64,000 nucleotides of DNA. It comes from a virus. This document shows, piece by piece, positions 29,639-37,182 of the stretch (position 1 is the stretch's first letter; every line of letters begins with the position of its first letter). A program made the translations under genes and the position numbers. The notes beneath the pieces are model-generated. The model saw only the letters and a list, made by a program, of their open reading frames with translations. It did not search any database and was not told where the DNA came from. Where the stretch lies: positions 1-64,000 of IMG/VR virus record IMGVR_UViG_3300035670_000026. The stretch is one strand, 5' to 3'.

Positions 29639-30408
29639 AAAAAAGAAACATTAAACATGTTAACAATCGAATCCTAGAAATTTCAGAAGATTCTAAACAA
29701 ATTACCCTTCCTGATTCAAGATACTATAGACGAAATGGAGAATATTATCCATCCATTACCCACGTTTTAGGTTCTTATCCTAAAGGTAAACATTTTGAGG
29801 AATGGCTTAAAAACATGGGTCGCTCAGCAGACTATATTGTTAAAAAAGCAGCTGAAGATGGAACTAAAGTTCATGAAATGATTGAAGATTATTTAGAAGG
29901 TAAAGAAATGAACTTTTTAAATCAATATGGTAATCCACAATATGATCCTTTTATTTGGCAAATGTTTTTACGTTTTGTTGATTTTTGGGAAACTTGTAAA
30001 CCTGAATTAATTGATCAAGAAATTCATCTTTATTCTGATGAACTTAAGGTAGCAGGTACAACAGATTTAGTTTGTAAAATTAATAATGAATTATGGATTA
30101 TTGATCATAAAACTTCAAACCACATCCAGACTACTTATGAATTACAAGCGGCAGTTTATGCTCATTGTTATGAGGAATGTTTTGGTGTTAAACCTGATAA
30201 GACTGGTATTTTATGGTTAAAATCTTCTAAACGTAAAGGTTCAAAAGATAAAATGCAAGGTAAAGGATGGGAAATGATTTTACCATCTCGCACACAGGAA
30301 GAAAATATTGAAATTTTTAAAACAGTAAAACGTTTATTTGATTTGGAAAATCCAAATGAGGCACCAGTCTTTACTGAATTTAAAACGCAAGTAAAAAGAG
30401 AAATATAA
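29635..30408 (+). CDS. RecB-like PD-(D/E)XK exonuclease
   Basis: 257 residues. Motifs of the Cas4/RecB-type PD-(D/E)XK family in order: GTKVH (76-80), GTTDLVC with Asp144, IIDHKTS with Asp157 and Lys159, and QAAVYAHCY (171-179, the Q-x-x-x-Y motif). Predicted single-strand or double-strand DNA exonuclease acting in replication or recombination, next to the primase. Confidence 0.85.
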   Translation: MKKRNIKHVNNRILEISEDSKQITLPDSRYYRRNGEYYPSITHVLGSYPKGKHFEEWLKNMGRSADYIVKKAAEDGTKVHEMIEDYLEGKEMNFLNQYGNPQYDPFIWQMFLRFVDFWETCKPELIDQEIHLYSDELKVAGTTDLVCKINNELWIIDHKTSNHIQTTYELQAAVYAHCYEECFGVKPDKTGILWLKSSKRKGSKDKMQGKGWEMILPSRTQEENIEIFKTVKRLFDLENPNEAPVFTEFKTQVKREI

Positions 30409-30429
30409 TATTTATGACAAACCCTATCT

Positions 30430-31191
30430 ATGATTGGACTGATATCAATTTTAAAAGAAATTCAAGGCAAGCCAAAAGCAATTTTCATGGCAGGCCCTGC
30501 TGGTTCAGGTAAATCATTTATTTCTAAACAATTAGTACCTTCTAATTTTCAAACTATTAATGTAGATGATACCTATGAGGAATTACTTAAAACCTCAGGT
30601 ATTGGAATGAAGTTAGCTAAAATGTCGCCTGATGAATTAAAAAAAGCAGGTGAGTTAATGGGCCAAGCAAGAAAAACTACAGATATTAAATATAAAGAAG
30701 CATTAAAAAATGCTAACAATATTTTAATTGATAGTGTAGGAGGTTCCTCTAAAACCTTACTTAAGAAAAAACAAGAATTAGAAGACTTAGGTTACGATAC
30801 GGCAATGATAATGACTTATGTATCGCCTATTACCTCATTAGAACGTAATATGAAGCGAGATAGATCATTATTGCCGAGTATTGTGATTCGTTCTTGGCGC
30901 GACGTAAATAAAAATATAGACGTATATAAACAAGCATTTGGAAATAATTTTACAATAGTAGATTTAAATCCGGAAGATGCTAATAAGGAATTTGATGAAG
31001 AATTTATTTATAAAACTTACATTGAACCCTTAGGACAGGTAGGTAAAGAAAAATCACCTGAGGAATTAAAAAAATCTAAAGCAGAATCAGAACAAATATA
31101 TTCAGATATTAAACAATCTCTTAAATCACAACCTGATTTTGATACTAAAGAGCAAGCAAAAATAAAAATCACTAACTTTATACAATCATGA
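30430..31191 (+). CDS. P-loop kinase (zeta-toxin/AAA-type), possibly head cargo
   Basis: 253 residues. Walker A GPAGSGKS at 22-29 after the strand KAIFMA, a later NILIDSVGG (about 97-105) as Walker B, and an arginine-bearing segment ERNMKRDRSLLP. The fold matches zeta-toxin/T4 Pnk-type nucleoside or sugar kinases; the substrate is unknown. The N-terminus (MIGLISILKEIQGK) looks like a T4 capsid-targeting sequence with an L-x-E site at 8-10. First gene of a long run with such starts. Overlaps the next gene by 4 nt. Confidence 0.75.
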   Translation: MIGLISILKEIQGKPKAIFMAGPAGSGKSFISKQLVPSNFQTINVDDTYEELLKTSGIGMKLAKMSPDELKKAGELMGQARKTTDIKYKEALKNANNILIDSVGGSSKTLLKKKQELEDLGYDTAMIMTYVSPITSLERNMKRDRSLLPSIVIRSWRDVNKNIDVYKQAFGNNFTIVDLNPEDANKEFDEEFIYKTYIEPLGQVGKEKSPEELKKSKAESEQIYSDIKQSLKSQPDFDTKEQAKIKITNFIQS

Positions 31192-31586
31192 AATTAACCG
31201 ACTTATTAAACGAAGTAGAAAAAGAAGAAAAATCCGTTAAAGAAATGACTCCTGTTGTTGAAGCAGAAAGCATTCCTGTAGATGAGATTGGTAAATTCTT
31301 TATAGTTGAAAAACCAACCAAAGATTCAGAAATGGAAGACGTAGTATACGAATTAACGCTTCCTGAATTTGCTCTTCAAATTAAAGGTGGTTTAGAAATT
31401 AAAAATATTTTAGGTGTTTATAAACAAAAATCTGATGCTAATAGAGCTGGAACTGAAGCTATGAAAGCATATCAAGACACCCTTAAGGAAATGGAAGATG
31501 CTATGGAAGCTTTCCGTGCCGCTAAAAAAGATATTAAAGAGAAAAAAGCAGTTGCTAAAGAAAAAATTCAAAAACTTAAACAGTAA
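31188..31586 (+). CDS. Unknown protein with capsid-targeting-like N-terminus
   Basis: 132 residues. MKLTDLLNEVEKEE has an L-x-E site at residues 7-9. A middle beta-rich part (FFIVEKPTKDSEMEDVVYEL) is followed by a long charged C-terminal coiled-coil-like helix rich in Lys, Glu and Ala. No family recognised. One-base overlap with the following gene. Confidence 0.62.
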   Translation: MKLTDLLNEVEKEEKSVKEMTPVVEAESIPVDEIGKFFIVEKPTKDSEMEDVVYELTLPEFALQIKGGLEIKNILGVYKQKSDANRAGTEAMKAYQDTLKEMEDAMEAFRAAKKDIKEKKAVAKEKIQKLKQ

Positions 31587-33265
31587 TGAACTCCCTTACC
31601 AAAGTCTTATTAGAAGATGTTTTGGAGGCGGAGAAAAAGAAAGTAACCGCTATTTATGGAGGTGGATTTAAACCACCTACCAAAGGACATTATAATGTTG
31701 TACAAAAAGCAGCTGAGCAAAACCCTGAAATTGATGATTTTATCATTTTTGTGGGTGGGGGCGAGCGTGATGGTATTACTCAAGGTGAATCTATCCAGGT
31801 TTGGGAATTATATAAAAAATATCTTCCATTAAAAGTAAGGATTGAACCGGCAAAAGCACCAATAGGTGATATCTTAAAATATGCAAAAGAACACCCGGAT
31901 GAAGAAATACTTTGGGTAATAGGTGCTCGCGAAAATAATCCTGAAGATTTTGCAGATATTGCTTCTAGAACAAGAACAATAAATAAATATCCAAATTTAG
32001 AATTACGAGTTATTCAAACAGCAGGTGGTGTTAGTGGTACCGCTACTCGTAAAGCAATTAAAGATAATAATAAAGAACAATTCTTTCACCTCATTCCCGA
32101 TATTCCTGAAAAAGAACAAGTTTGGGACATTGTGTCTCCTGTTATTAAAGAAGGTTTTATGGGAGATATAAAATCTAAATTTAATAAATTTATATCTGCT
32201 ATTAAACAAGAAAACCAAGAAACTAAAGAGGTAGTTGGTTTATTGATTAAATCTGCTCAAGGTAAAATAGAATTAACAGATAAGGATAAAGAATATATAG
32301 GCAACCAATTAAAAGATGTTTTAAAATTAATTGGTTTAACGGCAATTGCTACTTTGCCTGGTGGGTTTATTGCTGCTGCTTTAATTAAATTATTTAAGGC
32401 CGAAGCATTAGTTACTCCATCTACTTTTGTAAATGAAGCAGATCCTAAAAAAGGAACAGGCAAAAAACCAAAAGGATCAGGCCGTAGATTATACACAGAT
32501 GAAGACCCAAAAGATACAGTAGGTATTTCTTTTAAAACAAAAGAAGATATTGTTGATACTTTAAATAAAAAATCATTTAAAGCTAAATCACATGCTCGTC
32601 AATCACAAATTATTAATTTAATACATCAACGAGTAAGAGCCGCTTATGGTAAAGCAAAAGATCCTGAGGTAAAAGCTCGTTTAAAAAGAGGATTAGATTA
32701 TATTGAATCACGTAAAGAGGCATCTAAAGAAAAAACTCAACGTTTAAAAAATTTAAAAGAGATAGTAACAAATACAGAAGTTATTTGTGATAATTGTGGT
32801 TGGAAATGGGATAAAGAAGATGGTGGAGATGATTTATATGTTTGTCATAAATGTGGACATGATAATACTCCAACTTCTTTAAAAGAAGGTTGGAATTTGC
32901 AAGATGCTTTTGTATCTTTATCAAAATTCATGATGGTTAATGGGATGAATATCACCCCATTACCTAAAATTAAAACTATACCAGATGATAAAGAAAATGC
33001 ATCTAATCTTTTAGGTAAAACGGCTTATTATAATCCAACCGAAAAGTCTATTACTTTGTTTACAATGGATAGACACCCAAAAGATATATTGCGTTCATTT
33101 GCTCACGAAATGGTTCATCATGAACAAAATTTAGAAGGAAAATTAAATAATATTAACACAACCAATACAAACGAGAACGGAGATTTGCCTGAAGTTGAAA
33201 GTGAAGCATACGAAAAAGGAAATATAATGTTGCGCAATTGGGAAGATTCAATTAAAAATGTATAA
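31586..33265 (+). CDS. Multidomain nucleotidyltransferase / DUF5824-like / zinc-ribbon / HExxH protein
   Basis: 559 residues made of distinct parts. Residues 20-165 are a cytidylyltransferase-like nucleotidyltransferase: GGFKPPTKGHY at 26-36 (HxGH-like) and VSGTATRKAI at 149-158 (ISSTxxR-like). Residues about 284-385 match a basic phage domain I recall as DUF5824 (KKGTGKKPKGSGRRLYTDED, then a helical R/K-rich part). A zinc ribbon follows (Cys401, Cys404, Cys420, Cys423). The C-terminus has HEMVHHEQ (507-514), a zinc-metallopeptidase-type HExxH. The N-terminus carries L-x-E sites, and FVNEA at 281-285 could be cut between domains. Substrate and peptidase activity are inferred only. Confidence 0.75.
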   Translation: MNSLTKVLLEDVLEAEKKKVTAIYGGGFKPPTKGHYNVVQKAAEQNPEIDDFIIFVGGGERDGITQGESIQVWELYKKYLPLKVRIEPAKAPIGDILKYAKEHPDEEILWVIGARENNPEDFADIASRTRTINKYPNLELRVIQTAGGVSGTATRKAIKDNNKEQFFHLIPDIPEKEQVWDIVSPVIKEGFMGDIKSKFNKFISAIKQENQETKEVVGLLIKSAQGKIELTDKDKEYIGNQLKDVLKLIGLTAIATLPGGFIAAALIKLFKAEALVTPSTFVNEADPKKGTGKKPKGSGRRLYTDEDPKDTVGISFKTKEDIVDTLNKKSFKAKSHARQSQIINLIHQRVRAAYGKAKDPEVKARLKRGLDYIESRKEASKEKTQRLKNLKEIVTNTEVICDNCGWKWDKEDGGDDLYVCHKCGHDNTPTSLKEGWNLQDAFVSLSKFMMVNGMNITPLPKIKTIPDDKENASNLLGKTAYYNPTEKSITLFTMDRHPKDILRSFAHEMVHHEQNLEGKLNNINTTNTNENGDLPEVESEAYEKGNIMLRNWEDSIKNV

Positions 33266-33791
33266 ACTAACCGATTTATATAAACAACTTAAAGAGGAAA
33301 CAACTGAAGATCCTCAATCACAATATAAAATTTATTGTGATATGGACGGTGTTTTAACTGACTTTGATAAACGTTTTGAACAATTTGGAGGTATGCCTCC
33401 TCAACAATTTGAAAAAGAAAAAGGTAAAGAACAATTCTGGAACCTTATTGATAAGCAAATAGGTGTTAAATTCTGGGCAGGGATGCCTTGGATGTCTGAT
33501 GGTAAAGAGTTGTGGAATCATATTAAACAATATAACCCAACTTTATTATCTGCTCCTTCACGTGAAAATGAATCGCGTTTAGGTAAACGTGTTTGGGTTA
33601 AAAATAACATTCCGGGTACTCCTTTAATTTTAGCAGCAGCTGAAAAAAAGAAAAATTATGCTCGAAAAAATGCAATACTTATTGACGACAGAGTATCCAA
33701 TATTAACGACTGGAATACAGCCGGAGGTATTGGAATTCTTCATACATCAACAACATCAACATTAGAAAAATTAGCAAAATATGGCCTTTAG
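33258..33791 (+). CDS. HAD-superfamily phosphatase (5'-nucleotidase-like)
   Basis: 177 residues. HAD motif I IYCDMDGVLTDF (25-36) with catalytic Asp28 and Asp30, motif II SAPS (about 98-101), and motif IV ILIDDRVSNI with the acidic pair. Compact size and C2-cap-less layout resemble deoxy-5'-nucleotidase-type HADs. The N-terminus MYKLTDLYKQLKEETTE fits the capsid-targeting-like group with an L-K-E site. It overlaps the previous gene by 8 nt. Confidence 0.82.
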   Translation: MYKLTDLYKQLKEETTEDPQSQYKIYCDMDGVLTDFDKRFEQFGGMPPQQFEKEKGKEQFWNLIDKQIGVKFWAGMPWMSDGKELWNHIKQYNPTLLSAPSRENESRLGKRVWVKNNIPGTPLILAAAEKKKNYARKNAILIDDRVSNINDWNTAGGIGILHTSTTSTLEKLAKYGL

Positions 33792-34104
33792 AAGAGTAGT
33801 AATTAGCGGAGAAAAAGTACAAGATACAAAAACAGATCTTGAAAACTTCCTTTCAAATAAAATATTCAAAACCAATTATCCAGGTATGAAAACTAAACTT
33901 ATAGTTTCACCAGTTAAAAATGATACTATTGTAATTGATTTGAATGGTGACGGTGCTGATACAGTAGCTAAAAAAGTTAAAGATATTGGACAAAAATATA
34001 AAATGAAAGCTGTTATCAAGCTTGAAAAACCAATGTCTGCTGTTAAAGAAGTTAAAGTTACAAAAACAAAATTAATTGAAATTATTAAAAATTTCAACAA
34101 ATAA
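33781..34104 (+). CDS. Small unknown protein
   Basis: 107 residues, basic, with a beta-alpha pattern (TKLIVSPVKNDTIVIDLNGD) that could be a ferredoxin-like fold. It overlaps the HAD gene by 11 nt and the next gene by one base. Here the LIEIIKNF helix is at the C-terminus. Function unknown. Confidence 0.62.
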   Translation: MAFRRVVISGEKVQDTKTDLENFLSNKIFKTNYPGMKTKLIVSPVKNDTIVIDLNGDGADTVAKKVKDIGQKYKMKAVIKLEKPMSAVKEVKVTKTKLIEIIKNFNK

Positions 34105-34676
34105 TGAATAACAATTCAGTTTTAAAAAAAGAGTTCAAACATAGAGATGTAGAACGTCTCCGTAATCTTGTCACGGGCAAGTACGGAGAAAAAACTACTA
34201 TGGGAACTGGTTATACAAAAGCAAAAGAATTTCACGATGAAGGCGATATTTGGGAAGAAGATGGTCGCACATGGACAATTAAAAATGGCGTAAAACAAAA
34301 TATTACAAAATTGGATAAGGCAAAAGAAGGTATTGTTTTACCTATTTTTTGTCCTTCTTGTTCTCGTACTATGAAACCTCATTTAGATAAAAGATGGTTT
34401 GTAATGTATGGACATTGCTTTGATTGTCAAGTAGATTTTGAACACGATCTTAGAAAACAAGGTAAACTTCAAGAATTTGAAAAACAAGTAACTAACCAAC
34501 ACTTAGAAGGAATGACTAAAGACTTTGAAGTTTGGTTTGATGAATTAATAAACGAAAAAAACCAATTTATCACTGAAAATGGTGATGTTGAAAAGTGGGA
34601 TGGTTCTGGGAAGGAACAGTTATTGAAATATAAACAAGAAGCACTAGAATATCTTAAAACACAGATTAAAGAATAA
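34104..34676 (+). CDS. Conserved phage zinc-binding protein
   Basis: 190 residues. A segment GDIWEEDGRTWTIKNGVKQN (about 48-67) precedes a zinc-ribbon pair CPSC (about 84-87) and CFDC (108-111), then a helical C-terminus. I recall this combination from many T4-like phage genomes, where its role is unknown. The basic N-terminus and zinc ribbon suggest nucleic-acid or protein binding. Confidence 0.7.
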   Translation: MNNNSVLKKEFKHRDVERLRNLVTGKYGEKTTMGTGYTKAKEFHDEGDIWEEDGRTWTIKNGVKQNITKLDKAKEGIVLPIFCPSCSRTMKPHLDKRWFVMYGHCFDCQVDFEHDLRKQGKLQEFEKQVTNQHLEGMTKDFEVWFDELINEKNQFITENGDVEKWDGSGKEQLLKYKQEALEYLKTQIKE

Positions 34677-35299
34677 TGGAAACTACTTTAATGATGGCCA
34701 CAACTATTATCGTTGCCCTAATTACAGCTGTAATTGGTCCCGCAGTATTAGAATGGGTTAGAGCAAAACTGAAAAAAACAGAAATTGAAGATAAAAAATC
34801 CCCAATAGATGAAGCCATTCATTTAAATACTCTAGTTGATGAACAATTAGATATTATAATAGAAGAACTAGGAGCTGATAGAGTGTGGGTAGCCCAATTT
34901 CATAATGGAGGACATTTTTATCCCACAGGCAAATCCATCCAGAAATTTTCTATATTTTATGAAAAAGTAGCTCCTGGGGCTGTTACTATCCAACATACAT
35001 TTCAAAATGTCCCTTGTTCATTATTCCCAAAAGCATTAGCTCAACTTTATAAAGAAGGTGAATTATCAATTCCAACATACGAGGAAGAAGATTACGATTT
35101 AACAGGCGTTTCATCACCATATGGTACTAAATCGTTTTATATGATTGCATTAGATGATTTACGTGACCATTTTATTGGTGTATTATCTATCGCTTATAAC
35201 AGAGAACATAAATTATCCAAAGAAGAATGGATATTTATACGACAGAAAGCAGGCGTTATTGGCACTTTGCTTGACGAGTACTTAAATAATAAAAAATGA
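34676..35299 (+). CDS. Membrane-anchored GAF-like domain protein
   Basis: 207 residues. One transmembrane helix (about 4-25, TLMMATTIIVALITAVIGPA), a charged linker, then a domain starting LGADRVWVAQFHNGGHFYPT (65-84) and ending in GVLSIAYNREHKLSKEEWIF. This beta-alpha-beta pattern with V-x-V-x-x-F-x-N-G near the start and G-V-L-x-I late is GAF-like, a ligand-sensing fold. No output domain. It sits in the head-cargo-like block, though a membrane anchor argues it acts in the cell envelope. Confidence 0.65.
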   Translation: METTLMMATTIIVALITAVIGPAVLEWVRAKLKKTEIEDKKSPIDEAIHLNTLVDEQLDIIIEELGADRVWVAQFHNGGHFYPTGKSIQKFSIFYEKVAPGAVTIQHTFQNVPCSLFPKALAQLYKEGELSIPTYEEEDYDLTGVSSPYGTKSFYMIALDDLRDHFIGVLSIAYNREHKLSKEEWIFIRQKAGVIGTLLDEYLNNKK

Positions 35300-35514
35300 A
35301 ATTTAGATTAGGACCTTTAGAAAATGCTAGAACCTTTTATTCACCAAAAGGTAATACAACTGTAGTTAGGGACACGGTTGTAAATCAAACTCCACCCCCC
35401 CAACCCGAAACTTTACCCGAACCAGAAATTGAGGTTGTAATGAGTGGTGAACCAACATTAGAAATCTTAGCAGAAGAAACTCCTGCTCCTAAAAATATAA
35501 AATCTAAAAAATGA
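35296..35514 (+). CDS. Small Pro/Glu-rich protein, unknown
   Basis: 72 residues, low complexity: a proline run (TPPPQPETLPEPEIE) and a basic tail KNIKSKK. Overlaps both neighbours by 4 nt, which supports translation. Probably unstructured. Confidence 0.55.
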   Translation: MKFRLGPLENARTFYSPKGNTTVVRDTVVNQTPPPQPETLPEPEIEVVMSGEPTLEILAEETPAPKNIKSKK

Positions 35515-36866
35515 AAGACTTAAAGAAAATACAAGAATTTTTCTCTAATCCTTTAGAAGAAGAAAAATCATTCACAGACTATTCAAATAATGAGCTTTTA
35601 GCATACTATAAAAATACTAAAGATCCTAAAGCAAAGGGAGAATTAAATAAACGTGCTGAAAAAATTAAAGCTTTAACTAGAACAGATGTTAATGAAGCTG
35701 GGACAGGTGTTGATATGGCTAAAAAGCAATTAGATGCTTTAGGTGTTAAATATGAAATGTCAAAAACTGATAAAGTTAGACCATTCAAAGTAATTCACAA
35801 ACCAGTTAATAAATCAGATGAATTTTATGATAAATTTGAAGATATTGTTGATTTATTTAACTTAAAAGGTGTTGTAAAATCAGAAGCAGGATATGATTAT
35901 TCTTCATTTAAAGAATCAGTAAACGAACAAGCTGATCATGTATCTCCAATGGTGGTGAAAGCTTACAAAGAATACCTCCAAGCTAAAAAAGATGGGGATG
36001 GAGAAAAAGCATATCGCTACTATTCTAAAAAACTAAATAACACATACTCTACCAGAGCAGATAGAGATGCTATTGAAGCTATCTTAAAAAAGAAATATGG
36101 TAGTGCTTTTGACATTAAAGAATCAGTAAACGAACAAGAAGAAGATGCCGTTGATACAATTACAATGGATATTCCTTTATTCCTTCGTATGTTAGAATAT
36201 GCTAGAGAAGATGCTCAAAAAGACCTAGATTTACATGATGTTACCGAAAAAGCAAATAAATTAGGTAAAGAAAGAGGTATCTTATCTATGGAAGATTATG
36301 AAGAAATTGTAGGTGCTGCTGAAGAAATTGATGAAGCAGAATTAACCGAAGCTTATGTTCCTTCAAACATTAAAGACTTTGCTAAAAGAAAAGGTGTATC
36401 TTCTTTAGTTAATAAAGTAGCTGGTTGGGCTGAAAAAGTAGGTAAAAGAATTACTGGTGGAACTGCCATTGGATATAATTATTCCACTCTTATTTTAGAT
36501 ATGGAATACCAAGGTTCAGAAATTCGTATTAATACAGATAATGATACAATTGAGTTGTATGGTGAACCTGTTAGAAGTTTTAATGATTTTCAACGTGTAT
36601 ATATTGATGGGCAAGATGATAATATAGAAGAAAATGTTGCTCCTAATCACGATGGAAAAGCAGCACCTTATGGTTCTGGATACAAACCTTTAGAAGAAAA
36701 AATTGCTAAAGCATTAGACCAAATTAACGAAGAATTATGTCCCGCTGGTAAAGCATACATTAAAAGAAGATTAGCTGCTGGTGAAAAATCATCTGCTTAT
36801 CTTTCAGGCCGTGCCGTTAAAGTATGTAAAGGACAAATGTCTGGTACCTCTAAAAAGAAAAAATAA
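35511..36866 (+). CDS. Repetitive putative head-cargo protein with repeated (I/F)KESVNEQ sites
   Basis: 451 residues. Two near-identical cut-site-like segments, SFKESVNEQADHV (about 133-145) and DIKESVNEQEEDAV (about 201-214), separate different helical regions; LPLEE-like and LTEA sites occur as well. The last 40 residues (LCPAGKAYIKRRLAAGEKSS, then AYLSGRAVKVCKGQMSG) form a basic Cys-containing tail. The layout suggests a polyprotein cut by the prohead protease at V-N-E. No enzymatic motif. One-base overlap with the next gene. Confidence 0.65.
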   Translation: MKDLKKIQEFFSNPLEEEKSFTDYSNNELLAYYKNTKDPKAKGELNKRAEKIKALTRTDVNEAGTGVDMAKKQLDALGVKYEMSKTDKVRPFKVIHKPVNKSDEFYDKFEDIVDLFNLKGVVKSEAGYDYSSFKESVNEQADHVSPMVVKAYKEYLQAKKDGDGEKAYRYYSKKLNNTYSTRADRDAIEAILKKKYGSAFDIKESVNEQEEDAVDTITMDIPLFLRMLEYAREDAQKDLDLHDVTEKANKLGKERGILSMEDYEEIVGAAEEIDEAELTEAYVPSNIKDFAKRKGVSSLVNKVAGWAEKVGKRITGGTAIGYNYSTLILDMEYQGSEIRINTDNDTIELYGEPVRSFNDFQRVYIDGQDDNIEENVAPNHDGKAAPYGSGYKPLEEKIAKALDQINEELCPAGKAYIKRRLAAGEKSSAYLSGRAVKVCKGQMSGTSKKKK

Positions 36867-37156
36867 TGGACATTAATAGACTACAAGAAATAATTTCCGA
36901 ATCTTTACGTGACTGGTTTAAAAAAGAAGACTGGGTGCGCATTGATACTCAAGGTAATATTACTGGTCCTTGTGGTACTATGAAAAAAGGTGATGCTACA
37001 ACTCGTTGTTTGCCTCGTAAAAAAGCTCAATCATTATCTAAAGCTGAAAGAGCTAAAACTGCTCGTAAAAAAGCCGCTGGTTCTCGTAAAGGAAAACAAT
37101 TTGTAAAAAACACAAAAAAAGCAGAATACAAAAAAGGTACATACCAGAAAAAATAA
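36866..37156 (+). CDS. Very basic small phage protein
   Basis: 96 residues. An N-terminal helix MDINRLQEIISESLRDWF with an I-S-E site precedes WVRIDTQGNITGPCGTM, CLPRKKAQSLSKAER and a Lys/Arg-rich tail. This W-V-R-I-x-x-x-G-x-I-x-G-P-C-G-T, then C-L-P-x-x-K-A pattern is a conserved small phage family of unknown role. The strong positive charge fits DNA binding inside the head. Confidence 0.72.
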   Translation: MDINRLQEIISESLRDWFKKEDWVRIDTQGNITGPCGTMKKGDATTRCLPRKKAQSLSKAERAKTARKKAAGSRKGKQFVKNTKKAEYKKGTYQKK

Positions 37157-37158
37157 CA

Positions 37159-37166
37159 TATTTATA
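37159..37166 (+). promoter_or_regulatory. TATTTATA late-type motif
   Basis: Within AACATATTTATAACATA, 16 nt before the 754-residue protein gene. Confidence 0.55.
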
Positions 37167-37182
37167 ACATATACTTAATAAA

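Noticed and set aside
30414-30512. A 32-codon frame starting just after a TATTTATG sequence
   Set aside because: It overlaps the kinase gene out of frame and lacks any support.
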